DNA from: Limnephilus marmoratus
Taxonomy: Eukaryota > Arthropoda > Insecta > Trichoptera > Limnephilidae
DNA length: 64,000 bases
Direction: 5' to 3'
Assembly: GCA_917880885.1 (NCBI GenBank)
Contig: OU862922.1
Span: 25,730,627-25,794,626 of the forward strand
Translations under genes and position numbers: made by a program
Notes under the pieces: generated by a model
What the model saw: only the letters and a program-made list of their open reading frames with translations
Database searches by the model: none
What the model was told of the DNA's origin: nothing
Part shown: piece by piece, positions 43,620-54,764 of the stretch
Position numbering within the stretch: the stretch's first letter is position 1
How the letters are laid out: each line of letters starts with the position of its first letter

Positions 43620-44634
43620 TGTGTTAAGTTTGGTTTTTTGTGGCAGAAGATCTTTAATAAAGACAATATTTCTTCACTGGCGAATTCCAACTTATTTATT
43701 AAGTCATAATCAGATGTTACAATAATACTATTTTTCCCAACCCGACAAAACACTAAACTGGTCTTCAGACCTTAACCCCTCCGAATATTCGCTTGAGATG
43801 TCTCAAACGTAATGACATTTTACGAAAACTTTGTTATTACCGCTTCACAATTAAAGCTCTATAAATGAAACATTTCTGAACGTAGCCGAATAGAAAGTTA
43901 CAAAATAAGCTTTCGAATTATTGTATTACAAATAAATATTAACATTTGTAAATATTAAAATTTAGAATGCAAACATTAAAAAAATGTAAAAATCACTCAC
44001 GTGATGATTTTATGCGAAAACGGTACTAAAATCACAGATTATGTAAACAACAATACTTATTCTATTGTATAAATGTATAATAAACACTTTTGTCACCTGA
44101 CTTTTTATCATTGAAATTTGGCGGGAAAAATTATGTGTCAGATTGCGCGAATGACAGAATATTCATGTTATGTATTTCTATGGACAACTTGAATAGGGAT
44201 TTACAGCTTGTTCCACTATAGACCTTTTACTTTTTTTTTTCGGGATGTCACTAAAAGAATAACGGAGTTTGAATAACGATTTCTATGGAGACACACGCGT
44301 TGACGTATAAACACGCTTATTGTACTTGACTGCTGTCGTATTTCTAACGCATATATCTGCTTAAGTTGGTGACCGGTTAACTAGTTGATTCTAGCTGTTT
44401 TCAAGAGATAAGAAGTACGTTTTTCTAAATAACACATTATTTATAACCAAAAGAAAACCCGTACAAACAGAAATACACAATGGCTGACATACCTATGTGA
44501 TATACAGAAATCTGCTTTATCAACTATCACTTTAACAGTGCAACTAGGTCGTTGTAATTAAGAAATCTGCACTATTAAACTAGCTTTCAAATGTTACGCT
44601 AGAGGTCAGTAACCTTCGCTTTTTAAACATCTAG
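43620..44634. other. No gene recognised
   Basis: No convincing coding frame or repeat on either strand. Confidence 0.45.
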
Positions 44635-44959
44635 AAGATAATATCTAGACATTCCCCGCGCCGAAACGCAAATTATATGTATAAAATTCCCTCGATAGAA
44701 AAAAAAAACGCAAAGTATTCTACAAAAATTATTATAAACAAGTTTGTTTCACTTATTTTACAAGTTATATGTATGAAAAAATTCACAGTGTTTCTTTAAA
44801 CACTGTTTAAGACAACCCCCGCGATATTTTTGCTCTATTTTAAGCGAGTCGTGTTTTATTAAACATTTTTACGATTCTCACTAATAAATACTAGCGCGCT
44901 CTTTTAACATTCGTAATTTCATGTCTCTCCATCTTCCTCTTTTTGAGACCGGTTGCGGT
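44635..44959 (-). repeat. Dispersed repeat O, copy 2 (empty-site paralog)
   Basis: Complement of 23,318-23,855 with neither insertion. Read on the minus strand, the MITE site is CACGACTCGCTTAAAATAG (one TTAA) and the BEL/Pao site is AATGTCTAGATATTATCTTC (one GATAT). Other differences are scattered substitutions and small indels, so the duplication is old. Confidence 0.88.
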
Positions 44960-45572
44960 GCCTTAAACAGAAATCAGTCGAAAAAACGACCCTTTCGGTG
45001 CATCGGTGATCAATGCTTCTAGCTCCTTAGAGCAGACTCCATTAAAATACCTGAAGTATGGACTCAGCAAACCTCCTTGTTGAAATGACGGTAAAATTAG
45101 AAAAACTTTTGGACAAAATTTTTAAAGTTTTCAGTTTGACGAAATACTTATAAGCGTCTCCTACAAAAGAACTCATTTTTCGGAATAACGAAAAACATTG
45201 TCATAATCAATAGGCTTTCATTTTCTAAATAAAGACATTTGTCGTCTCATCTGAGGAACAGGTTAAACACTGGCCATAAATGTAATTAATTAAATGGCTA
45301 GAAACAATCTTAACAGCTATTATTTCTATTTTTAAACGTATCGTGTTAATGTTGATGCAATGTTACAATAAATGACCTCTGATGTTGTTATTTTACGTTA
45401 GAAGAATGAAATATCTTTCTAACAAACACAAATGGAGGATAATTATAGCGAATTTATCTTAAAACGTGAATTAATTGCTAATTGAATTTTAACGGGTATT
45501 TTTGGCAAAACATTCATTCCGCTAAGCATATTATACAGACCTTCAACAATACATAACAAATAAGTATTTTCA
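44960..45572. other. No gene recognised
   Basis: A short stretch near 44,970-45,050 (CAGTCGAAAAAACGACCC...GATCAATGCTTCTAGC) is faintly similar to part of 41.2-41.35 kb and may be an eroded LINE piece. Confidence 0.35.
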
Positions 45573-45997
45573 ATTTGGGAGACAGTTCGCGTACCGCCGC
45601 CCATAAAACCATTTAATCGATAACCAACACCTCATTTGGTGACTTAGCAGGGGTGCCGGGTTCTTGGTGTTAGGTTTTAGCGTATCTTGGCGGTGGATGC
45701 ATTTACTATCCAACTACGTGGCAGGCCGGATCGGGAGAGGATGATTGAGCGAGACTACTTGACCTCTCCAGCAGGACTCCCTCGGAACTTCCTTTGCGCC
45801 GCAGTTGGAAGGATAAAACCATCCCTCCTGGACACACTGATCCTCAGATTTCTACTCACTCCTCATACCTTTTCCTTCACAGAACTTCCTTCCAATCTTT
45901 TCATAAAAAGACCCTTCTCAGCAACCCCAAAGACAACATAGGCCCTGACGGGAATTATTTTCATCAGGGCCTCCTGTGTTGAGCAAATGTAAAAAAA
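45573..45997 (+). mobile_element. SINE-like retroposon, family B, copy 6
   Basis: Starts TTTGGGAGACAGTTCGCG and ends CCTCCTGTGTTGAGCAAATG then TAAAAAAA. The middle is shortened relative to copy 3 (the CACCCCAAGTGG block is missing), but the 3' half is complete. Confidence 0.8.
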
Positions 45998-46249
45998 TAA
46001 TTTTTCACGAAAATCAACAATTATTTAAAGTTGCCGAAAACGACAAAATTTTCTTGGATAAATACGAGCAAGCCAATGTGTATAAAATGATGTTGGTTTA
46101 TGCTTCACGAAAACTTTTTCAATGAAAAAATAAGGAAATTATTCAATAACAAAATTATACAACTTTACCCATCGTGTGAATCAACCTTGGTTTAACTTTC
46201 ACCCAAATAAAAAACTATACTCCTTTATGATTTACAACATTAAAAAAAT

Positions 46250-46690
46250 TACAATTAAATACGTCTTATTTTATATATTACCTTAAATAATGAAACTAAT
46301 CCTGCAAGTACCATTTTACACAGATTCAATCGAAATATACAAAATATTAGAAGTCATGTCAATAAAACAACTTTATGCCAAATCGGCTCTGCTACACCTT
46401 CTCCAAAACAAACTCCATTTTCCAATTCAACCAAAAACAATAATAAAAACCAGGTCCTTAACAAATATAACCCTGAATATTCCGATAACACACACCACAC
46501 ACGGACAAAGACATTTTCAGTATTACGCAACTAAACTTTTTAATTATAATATATGCCCATTACTCTGAAACAACTGCTAACTACAAATAAATCAACAAAC
46601 ATTCACGAAAAACAAATCACAGCCTGGATTAAAAATCAAGATATTCAGTTTATTCAAAATACTTTAATCCCTAACCAAACATAACCAAAC
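46250..46690 (+). pseudogene. Non-LTR retrotransposon C-terminal fragment
   Basis: An open frame (46,290-46,568) has IKQLYAKSALLHLLQNKL and HGQRHFQYYATKLFN, the GQxxFxYxxxKLFNxLP pattern of LINE C-termini. The LP continuation and KQITAWIKNQDIQFIQ follow in the next frame to ~46,684, so one frameshift occurs near 46,555. No catalytic motifs. Confidence 0.75.
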
Positions 46691-46744
46691 CATAAAAAGT
46701 GTAAAATAAATAAACACGTCTTTCAAGAATTGTTCAACTATTCA

Positions 46745-46975
46745 TATATACATACAAAAAAGGTGGCTGATCCAGAATGGATCAGAGTTGCAAAGGATAG
46801 AGAAAAATGGAAATCTTTAGAGGAGGCCTATGTCGAAAGACAAGCTGTTTCTAAAAAATAATGACCCGAATTGATAATTTAGAATAATTAAAAAAAAAGA
46901 TAATTAATTACACTAAAAAATGTTTTATAAGTTTAACAGCAATAAAGGCAAATTTTATTTTATTTTATTTTATTA
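46745..46975 (+). pseudogene. LINE C-terminus, 3' UTR and (TTTTA)n tail
   Basis: ADPEWIRVAKDREKWKSLEE followed by AYVERQAVSKK and a stop at ~46,861 is the common end of RTE/Jockey-like proteins. The 3' UTR has AATAAAGGC and ends in ATTTTATTTTATTTTATT. The 15.6-kb minus-strand fragment is the same family. Confidence 0.78.
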
Positions 46976-47370
46976 TATATATTTAATATATTTTTTCTTC
47001 TTCTAAATATCAATTTACAATTACCATTAAAATGTATAAAAAAATCAAACTTTATAACACAACACTTAAATGCTTGTACTTGCCACTTAATCATAAACAC
47101 GTAAACACCTCAGCACAGGTTTTCCTAGTGAGGTGTTCACGAAACATACAATATTACCAACCAACAGTTTCACCTCCTCAAACCTACCTTACACCCAACA
47201 TAATAAAATGTAACATTAATATGTAAAAATGTTTTTAATAAGGTAAAAACTATAATATATAGATTCAAATTTTATTTAAAAATGTTAATAACATAAAATG
47301 TTTTTACGTAAAAGTTTTATGTAAAAATGTTAATAATAAGGTAAAAACTATAATATACAGAAATAAATAA
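46965..47370 (+). repeat. Interspersed repeat, copy at 47 kb (uninterrupted)
   Basis: Matches 222-345 joined to 772-1016 without the SINE-containing insert. Contains ACGTAAACACCTCAGCACAG and GTTCACGAAACATACAATAT. Ends in a tandem AATGTTAATAATAAGGT-like part. Non-coding. Confidence 0.65.
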
Positions 47371-47379
47371 ATCACATAA

Positions 47380-47867
47380 TATAAGCTCACCATATCTCTT
47401 ACAAAATAACCCAACCCAAATCAAGCCAGCCCAAAATTAAATTATTAAATGGATACCTAACTTCGTAAAATATGATCACTTTCCCCAAACGAGCTTCGGC
47501 GTCATGTGTTTTTCCCACCCTTATAAATAACATTTAAAATTCACTGAAAAATAATCAGCTGGCTTCCTAAAATCATTACCATTCCTCACGAAACAACTGG
47601 GTGCCTGATAGAAATAAATTAATACAAAAAATGTCTTTTACTAATGGCAATACTTAAATGGCTTTTTGCAAAAAAAAATAAAGAGGTCGCATTCTTTTTA
47701 ATGTTTTTATTGATACGTAGAAATGTAATCAGCTGGTTATTTTGTACACTAACTTTTCATAATATTGTGATTAGTTTTTGCACTAAGGTATTGAGTATAG
47801 CTGCAATTAAAAAATATTTGTCTCACGGTTTTACGTTGATATAATATTATGATACTTGATAATATAT
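47380..47867. other. No gene recognised
   Basis: No identifiable features. Confidence 0.4.
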
Positions 47868-48085
47868 AGAAGTCGGGGACGCCCGAGAAAGACATGGCCC
47901 GACCAAGTGAATCAGATACTTGAGTCGAGTCATGTCAAGAGTCAGAATAATAGAAGAGTTTGTATGAGATGATGCATGAATGTGAACGAGGCAAGGAGTG
48001 TGTGCCAAGACCGAGTTGTTTGGCGGTCCTACCTCTCTGCCACCCTGTGGGAACGGCTGACGGTTAGTTAGTTAGTTAGATAATA
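47868..48085 (+). mobile_element. RTE-like LINE 3' tail, uninterrupted copy
   Basis: GGGGACGCCCGAGAAAGACA (coding GRPRKTW-like) through AGTGTGTGCCAAGACCGAG to GACGGTTAGTTAGTTAGTTA. Same family as 37.2-38.0 kb but without the SINE, so it shows the empty SINE site. Confidence 0.78.
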
Positions 48086-48394
48086 TATAATACTACAGAG
48101 ATCGCCATCAGTAGCACTATTTTTTTGATGTAAACATTTTCCCGTCGTTCTAGGCATTTATCATTTTTCTGTCGTTGTAATAAATGAAAACATAATAGTC
48201 AATATTTATTAGCAAAGGCATTCCTATCATTATCAGTACAGAGTGAATATTTTCTCACTGTTTTTAATAATCAATATTTCACGTCATTTTATTAAATAAT
48301 AATATTGTTTTTTGTACACATTAAAAATTTTACCAATTTTTTTCCGGATTTTAGCAGATGACAAAGAGAAGATTTATTCACGAACTTATTTCTT

Positions 48395-48525
48395 TTCTAC
48401 TAGTAACATACTCATCAGCTGTTTCGCCTTTCGAAGGCATTATTTAAGGTGGTAATATGACGTTCGATAAGAATAGTTTTAAAACGTTTAAATAAGGCGA
48501 AACAGCCGTCACGGTTAAAAATATC
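48395..48525. repeat. Foldback repeat, family F, copy 4 (inner part)
   Basis: CATCAGCTGTTTCGCC...TTCGAAGGCATTAT and AAATAAGGCGAAACAGCCGT face each other around a 60-base centre longer than in the 20.3-kb copy. Outer arms are not recognisable. Confidence 0.6.
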
Positions 48526-48584
48526 TAGCCCAGGAAGTAGTTACTTAAAAAATCACGTTTGATTAAATAGTACCTATAGTTATC

Positions 48585-48656
48585 GTGAATGATATTCAAA
48601 GAATACTCGTGTATGATATTCAAAGAATACTCGTGTATGATATTCAAAGAATACTT
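48585..48656 (+). repeat. Tandem repeat, 3 x 24 bp
   Basis: Three units of GTGTATGATATTCAAAGAAT plus ACTC with one or two substitutions. Confidence 0.9.
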
Positions 48657-48659
48657 GTT

Positions 48660-50380
48660 ATTCAGAAAATGTTAAGGGGCATACTTTCAATACTTCAGCT
48701 AGCGATGTCGACAATATTTGGAGAAAAATGTATGTGGAATTTTGGTCTCCGGTGACTTTATTTGGTGTTTCTTTTTCAAAACCGAACAAAAAATATTCTT
48801 CCACACGTTGTCGCTAGCACTCGGATAAGTGAGCGTCCAAACCCTCACCCCGACCCTAACTGTCCAATACCTATTGAGTTTTCATGGTTTAAGTTGAAAA
48901 GAAATGCATCAAGAATGTCACCGGACACCAAAATTAACATTTTTTACTTCAAATAATCTCAGAAATCTCTGGTTAAAGTAAGTAAAGTACGTCCCTTAAC
49001 ACCTTGTATAAACCATTAGCTTTATGATTTTTCATTCCTAAAATACCCCTTTTCTGAGTGGAACTAGTAGATATCATGTTTGATCAGGCGTTGCCCATCG
49101 TCCATACTATCTCCTTTGTTAAGTTTTAAGTTTGAACCAATTATTTTTTTGGTATAATCGCATTTGTCTCATCTTTTATCATAAACACACTTGTATTACA
49201 AAACCTGTCACTCAACAATATTACAAAGTGTATGTAATTACTGTAATTAGCACTTTGTCAATGCCATGTACTTTTTTTAGTACCTACGCTCTGAATTTTA
49301 TGAGATATACGAGTTGTTAGTCAGCCTTTTGACGTGAATGTGGCGTAAAATAATTTCATGCATATGGGTCACTTAGGTGCTTACTGTATGGCCCAGGAAA
49401 TCATTTCAATTTAAATAATTTATCCATGTTTTTAACAGAATTACGGAAACAAAAACATGTTTTTTAATGTTGACGATTAATGGTCTTACTAATAATAACG
49501 CGTTTTTTATCTTACCCAATCGATGAACAGCCGTTTACTGTACGAAAATGGTAGTTTATCAGTTGTGTAAAATTTAAAATGCACTTATTATTTTATGTGA
49601 GCGTATAAAAAAGTAAAGTAAGGTTTTCTAAAGAGACTTCAGTATTTATTAGGAAGAAAAAAGGTTAGAAATGTAATGAACATTTGGAGTGTTTTATATA
49701 AGTTAGTGGCTACTTTCTTTAACATAATTCAGGAAACTTGAAGTAAAAAGAAAAATAACGCAAACCACTGTTAAAATTAAGGGTTTGCGTGGTCTGTACC
49801 GAGTTCAGTACGACGTAATTTTTTTCTTTGGTTTGTTAAAATGTATTTGGGTATTTAAGCGTATTTCGAGAAAATACAATTCAAATAATTTTTCAAAGAA
49901 ATAATGACCTTTATATTCATTTGAAAACTTAAATGAACGACATTTTTACTATTGTTAACTCCCTAAAGCCACTTGCAAATTTTATAGAAAAATCTTTTAA
50001 AATAATTCAGAGTAGTTACAATAATCAAATAGTACCTAGATCCTATATTGATATTGGCGCAAGCGATGCTGACCTTATCCTTCATTCGGTTTCTTTATAA
50101 ATAAGGGTTAAAATCGTATTTAAAAAAAGTTTTTTTGGCCCGTCGGCCACAGATGAGTCATTTTACCGAAAAAAAATTTTTATGTTGATATTTTTCCATG
50201 CCTGCAGCTAATGGAAATTTTTAATCGGATTTTTTGATATCACGAAGGTCATGGAAGGCCAATGTAACACGCATAATACACTTAAATGTGAATTCATTGT
50301 TATGTTACTTATTACGATAAATAATAGAAATAAAAGATAGTATGAAACCATGCCCAAAAAAGTATGACCAACATCATCAT
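48660..50380. other. No gene recognised
   Basis: About 1.7 kb AT-rich. Short open frames are within chance expectation. Confidence 0.45.
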
Positions 50381-50645
50381 CTGCCAAAGATCACCCCAAG
50401 TGGTTCGCTACGTTTGGTGATTTAGCAGAGGTGCCCGGGTTCATGGGGTGAGGTTTGTCTAGGTCTTGGAAGCGGATGACCAGGTCACACTGAACCCCAG
50501 ATTCCTACCCACCCCTTAAACCCTTTTCCTTCCCAGATCTCTCCTCTCCCTCCTTTTAAAAAACCCTCCACACAGCATCACCAAAGATGACATAAGCCCT
50601 GGGGGAAATTATTTTCCTCAGGGCCTCCTGTGTCAAAAAAAAAAA
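50381..50645 (+). mobile_element. SINE-like retroposon, family B, copy 7
   Basis: CACCCCAAGTGGTTCGCTAC, then a deletion joining GCGGATGACC to AGGTCACACTGAACCCC, then the 3' half to CCTCCTGTGT and A11. The GAGCTAATG element before the tail is missing. Confidence 0.78.
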
Positions 50646-50649
50646 TCAC

Positions 50650-52442
50650 CCATTCTACTGTAATTCGTATCTATGCACAGCGGCACGGAGCTCCGCCTTT
50701 ATTTCTACCTACACAGAAAACCTATAACTTTCATTGGCTCTCCGTTAATAGTCCGTACAATTTGGTCAAAGCTCGGTCGGCACGCTCCCACGCCATATCT
50801 CTATTTATATAACACAGCAAATACATGTGTCGAAAGCACTAAACGAAATTAGTGTCAACCATGGAATAAAGAACAAAATAAATGCCTTGTAGGTGTGTTT
50901 CGTGATTCAAATATTTGCCTAATCGAGACTTAAATTTCCTATATGAAATGGGATGGAGATCTACGATGTCAAGCGAGTGCAAGTGAGACGGATCGCTGGG
51001 CTATTGGGCTAAATTTTTCCATTCATTTTTTATGGAAAGCACTTCTAGTTTTCTTCTTTTTTCAACGATATCAACGCAATTACATTTATGTAAATGCATC
51101 CAAATATAGATCATTCGATACTTATACTGTTGTAAAATAAATAAAAACTTTTCCCAGACCGTAATTTTGGATTCTTCAATAAATCGTATGAAAATAAAAA
51201 GTTTTAGCATGGGAAAATTACAAAGGCGTGCGTTAGCTTTTCGTAGAATAAATGGTTGGTCAGGTATTTTTGTAACGATTTTCACTTTAAAAATATTTAT
51301 GTATTTTATTCAGATTCTCCATAAAACAGTTATACACCAAATTATTACGGAGAAGGTTACAAAATTTAAGAGAATAAAAGTCCTAGGGGGCAGTTTCACT
51401 ATGTTGAGACGTATGTCAAAAGATAGTTACTGAACTCTCTATAGGTAACATTGAAGATGTCTATGCTCAATGCAGAATCGTTAAGCAGTTGAATTGCTCT
51501 GTGAAGTTCTCGCTTTCGGAGCATAAAAAGGTGCGTAGGATCTCCCACGAGTATAAGCGTTAGGGACGTATAGGTTAATTTCCTTTAACGTAGGTGGATT
51601 CAGTACAATACCGGAGATCAGCTTAAAAAAGTGTTTCCCCAAAAATATTTTTTTTAAGTTAATATACCAGTTAGTAGGTAATAGGTAGCTATTAACAAAG
51701 AGGTATGATTAAAGAGGCATTAATAACACAGTTTCGCCTGATTTAGAAAGTTAAACCACCAGGCCTCGGGCATATTTTGTCAAATCCAAATAACTTTAAT
51801 ATTTCTGATCGTATCCGAAAACTAATAATTGTTTTTGAAAGGTGATCAAACATGCTTTGAAATTTTATAATTCTAAATTAAAGTATAATTTTTGAAATAC
51901 AAAAACTTTGAATGCAAACATTTAAAACTTTTGAATATGGCTCACCTTACGTTCTCTCTAACAGTTACTGATCACGATCACGAAAGAAAATAAGTACATT
52001 CACAAATTTTATTACACAAATGTACTATAAATGTTATTGTCACTTTACTGTTTGTCGTTTCATGTGAAGACAATAAATAAAAAAAATCCCAAAGTTTAAT
52101 ATTTTCTTTTCAAAATTTCGGTCGGAAACTTTGGTTTCATAACGGAATATATTTTAAATATTTTGTGGTTAACTTTTAGATTTAATTATAAAGCGTGGAG
52201 TTTTCTCTTTCTAATACCTAGTTCATATTTCTCACCATTGTAGTGAGGGAGACATAACGATTTCCATGAGACCTATATGAGTTCCCAAAAGCGAACAAAT
52301 TAGCCTGAGAGGGTAAGTTAAAGAGAAACAATTTTTTAAAGATTTTTTTACTAATGCATGAAAACAAGAAACACAAAACAAGTTTTCTTAACGTTTTTCA
52401 CAGTCTACTTCATAAATTTGCTTTTTCGTAGATATTTCAGAC
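50650..52442. other. No gene recognised
   Basis: About 1.8 kb without recognised features. Overlapping 88- and 94-codon frames on opposite strands (~51,000-51,430) match no family I know. Confidence 0.45.
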
Positions 52443-52621
52443 GGTTCCATGTCAACTCAGAATCAAGTCAACTCAACACATCTTTTAAAAGTCATTAAAA
52501 GTCATGAAAAAAATAATTAAAAATGCCCATAATCCTAACCTAACGTTACCTATAACCAATTTTTTTCACCAATTTTAATGACTTTCCAAAGATGAAATAA
52601 ATTTTGAGTTGTCTGGTCACC
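52443..52621. mobile_element. Inverted-repeat element Q, copy 2 (179 bp)
   Basis: The ends GGTTCCATGTCAACTCAGAA and (complement) GGTGACCAGACAACTCAAAA pair. The interior has CATTAAAAGTCATGAAAAAA and its complement. The equivalent position of the 31.8-kb copy carries a PLE hairpin, so this is the empty form. Confidence 0.62.
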
Positions 52622-52734
52622 TTTTCAGATACAGAAACCATGAGATGTAGAAAAGAAAGAGACACCGATCGAGACTAAGAAAACAGATTTTTCCTTTGCC
52701 GTAGAGGTTTTTACTATTTTTCTTAAATTCATCA

Positions 52735-53080
52735 TCATCATCTTCTTACCCTTATCCTATTCGGATCGGGGACCCATTGCATCGACAAGGCTCCTCCATA
52801 TGTCCCTGTATTGTGCTGATTGTACGGCCTCTGTCCATGGTAGCCCCATCCTCTCCTCACACAGTTTCTGGAGTTGCTTCGCCCAACTGTGTCTGGGGAG
52901 GCCCACTGGACGTCTACCCTCTGGAATCGCACTCAGTATCTTCCTCGAAATTCGGTCCTCAGACATTCTTAGTACATGCCCAAGCCACCTCAGTTGCGAT
53001 TTTTCTACGAAGAGTAGCAGTGGTTCAATGTTTAGATCATCTCGGATCGTGGAGTTTCTTATATGATCCCATTTCTTAAA
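52735..53080 (-). pseudogene. RTE-like LINE C-terminus with (ATG)n-like tail, minus strand
   Basis: Minus-strand codons IRDDLNIEPLLLFVEK, QLRWLGHVLRMSEDRISRK, EGRRPVGLPRHSW and EAVQSAQYRDIWRSLVDAMG give the WLGHVxRM ... GRRPxGxPRxxW pattern that ends RTE-like proteins. One frameshift occurs near 52,800. The 3' end is a GATGATGATG run (CATCATCATC at 52,731). The upstream RT is absent. Confidence 0.85.
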
Positions 53081-53089
53081 TTATTTAAT

Positions 53090-53470
53090 TAATTTTAACA
53101 AAAGCTATCACGGTACGCCACTGGAAGAATCTTAAGGTAAAACATTCAGAGGCGAACTAGTGATGAATTATACGATTCTTCAGTGGAACATATAAAATTT
53201 ACGCCATGCTTTACAGCACGTTGCGCTCGCTGATCTCGTAAAACGCGGATAAATAAATTGTGCTCAAACCGAATTTAAATTCCTCCACAACTCGCGAGGT
53301 ACGAGGATTTCGCACGGGAAATGGAATGCGTTATTTATTTAAACTCAATCTTTATGACGGCTGGAAAGGATTTAATTAAAGCCTTTGCGTTTTTATGGGT
53401 GGTGACACAATGTGTGACATTAATTGAAGGTTTTAAACCAAAGTTTTTCGAAAAGATAACAATTTATTAT
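53090..53470. other. No gene recognised
   Basis: No identifiable features. Confidence 0.4.
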
Positions 53471-53474
53471 CTAA

Positions 53475-53606
53475 CCAACTAACCATCACACCGTATTTCC
53501 GCAGGGTTAGGCGGACCTGTCCCGGCTCACACCCCTTGCTTCATTCACATTCATTCATCGTCCCTTACGTACTCTCTGCATTCTGAATCTTGACACGGCC
53601 TGACTC
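53475..53606 (-). mobile_element. RTE-like LINE 3' tail, minus-strand fragment
   Basis: Complement of the 47.9-kb tail: starts at CTAACCAACTAACCATCACA, continues AGCGGACCTGTC-like and ATTCACATTCATTCATCG, and ends at GGCCTGACTC, next to a SINE A. Confidence 0.68.
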
Positions 53607-53990
53607 AAATATTTTAATCACAATCCAAAAGTCTCGGGATCGAATCCCGGCGTGTGCAAATAAATTTTATTTCATTAATTTATGTTATTTCACAACTAAT
53701 TAATTTAAAAAAATATATTTAAGAGTATTTGCGGCACGTTCCAGAGTGAATAATACTATCAGTATCGCCCTGGTGTAAGATCACCATTCAGAATTGAAAC
53801 GTTGCTTGAAATGGCATTAGGCATGTTTGGTGACCAGATCTGAATAGCCAGGTACTTCCCCACCTTCCTCTTCCCCATCTCCTTCCCCTTCTCACTACTT
53901 TCAGCCTCACAACATACCCCAATTGGGGATGCCATAGTCTCAATGGCTCCAGACGGGAGCAGCTGAGATTGTTGTGAGGTATTACTATAA
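53607..53990 (+). mobile_element. tRNA-headed SINE, family A, copy 4
   Basis: Head partly lost (begins AATCCAAAAGTCTCGGGATC with the B-box GGGATCGAATCCC). Body complete: GGCACGTTCCAGAGTGAA, CGCCCTGGTGTAAGATCACC, GTTTGGTGACCAGATCTG, ending GTGAGGTATTACTATAAAAA. Confidence 0.8.
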
Positions 53991-54216
53991 AAAATAGAAA
54001 AAAAAGTTAATCAATTTCTTTTAATCTAACCTTAATTTGTAGATTCAATAAATCTTTATATTCTTACAGAATAAATTTCATTTCTTATAGATTGACATTT
54101 ATTTTAATGCTGGAGTTTCTTATTACAAACTTTTGAATGAAGCTATAACTTTGGGGTTATCCATTATAGATAAATGAAACAATGTTACTTTGTTTTAAGA
54201 TTTTCACGGACAAAAG

Positions 54217-54403
54217 CATTTTCGTTATTTGTTTTTGGGGTGTAATGCCGTGTTGCGCTACCTCCTTCTTTAGCCAACGTTTCGGACATCGTTGCAGTGT
54301 CCATCATCAGGGCAGATCCTGCACTGCAACGATGTCCGAAACGTTGGCTAAAGAAGGAGGTAGCGCAACACGGCATAACACCACAAAAACAAATAACGAA
54401 AAC
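54217..54403. repeat. Near-perfect inverted repeat, ~82-bp arms
   Basis: Arms 54,217-54,299 and 54,322-54,403 (GCCGTGTTGCGCTACCTCCT, TTTAGCCAACGTTTCGGACA, CATCGTTGCAGTG and complements) differ at two or three bases. The 22-base loop is TCCATCATCAGGGCAGATCC plus TG. The mirror-image ~105-codon frames on both strands are artefacts of the palindrome. Confidence 0.9.
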
Positions 54404-54445
54404 ATTGTTATTTTGTTTGAACCACTCGTGTATTTGTTTAAAGCC

Positions 54446-54477
54446 GACCGGTTTCGGAACGACCGTTCCTTCTTCAG
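54446..54477 (-). ncRNA. Hammerhead-like motif P3
   Basis: CTGAAGA, A, perfect stem GGAAC/GTTCC with loop GGTC, GAA, ACCGGT, C. It is the most regular of the four motifs. Catalytic activity is inferred only. Confidence 0.45.
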
Positions 54478-54764
54478 GGCAAACGTATACTAAAATACAC
54501 AACAAATATACAAGTGGTTCAAACAAAGTAACATTGTTTCATTTATCTTTCATATTTTTAGAATTTTTTTTTTTTAGAATTGTTCCTGTTCTTCGAGCAT
54601 TTTTCATCAATTACATTGTTAAACATCCTAATCTCACCTACCGGGTTTATATTATTATTAGTAACCAGTTTCCAAGTTGATGTTGGAAGTCTGAACCTCG
54701 TCAGAAGAGCGATTCTGTATCTTTTGTCATTACGGAATCGATTCCATACGTTTCCAATCGTTTG

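Larger units (their letters stand above)
54129..54560 (-). mobile_element. Penelope-like tail around a perfect hairpin
   Basis: Outer parts (GAAGCTATAACTTTGGGGTT, TAAATGAAACAATGTTACTT and, inverted, AAAGTAACATTGTTTCATTT) match the PLE 3' ends at 18.7 and 40.4 kb. The minus strand carries a hammerhead-like motif at 54,446-54,477. The centre (54,217-54,403) is a separate long palindrome. Confidence 0.65.

Noticed and set aside
54182..54526. Mirror-image 103- and 113-codon frames on opposite strands
   Set aside because: They are the two arms of one palindrome and share the same translated core. They are not separate proteins.
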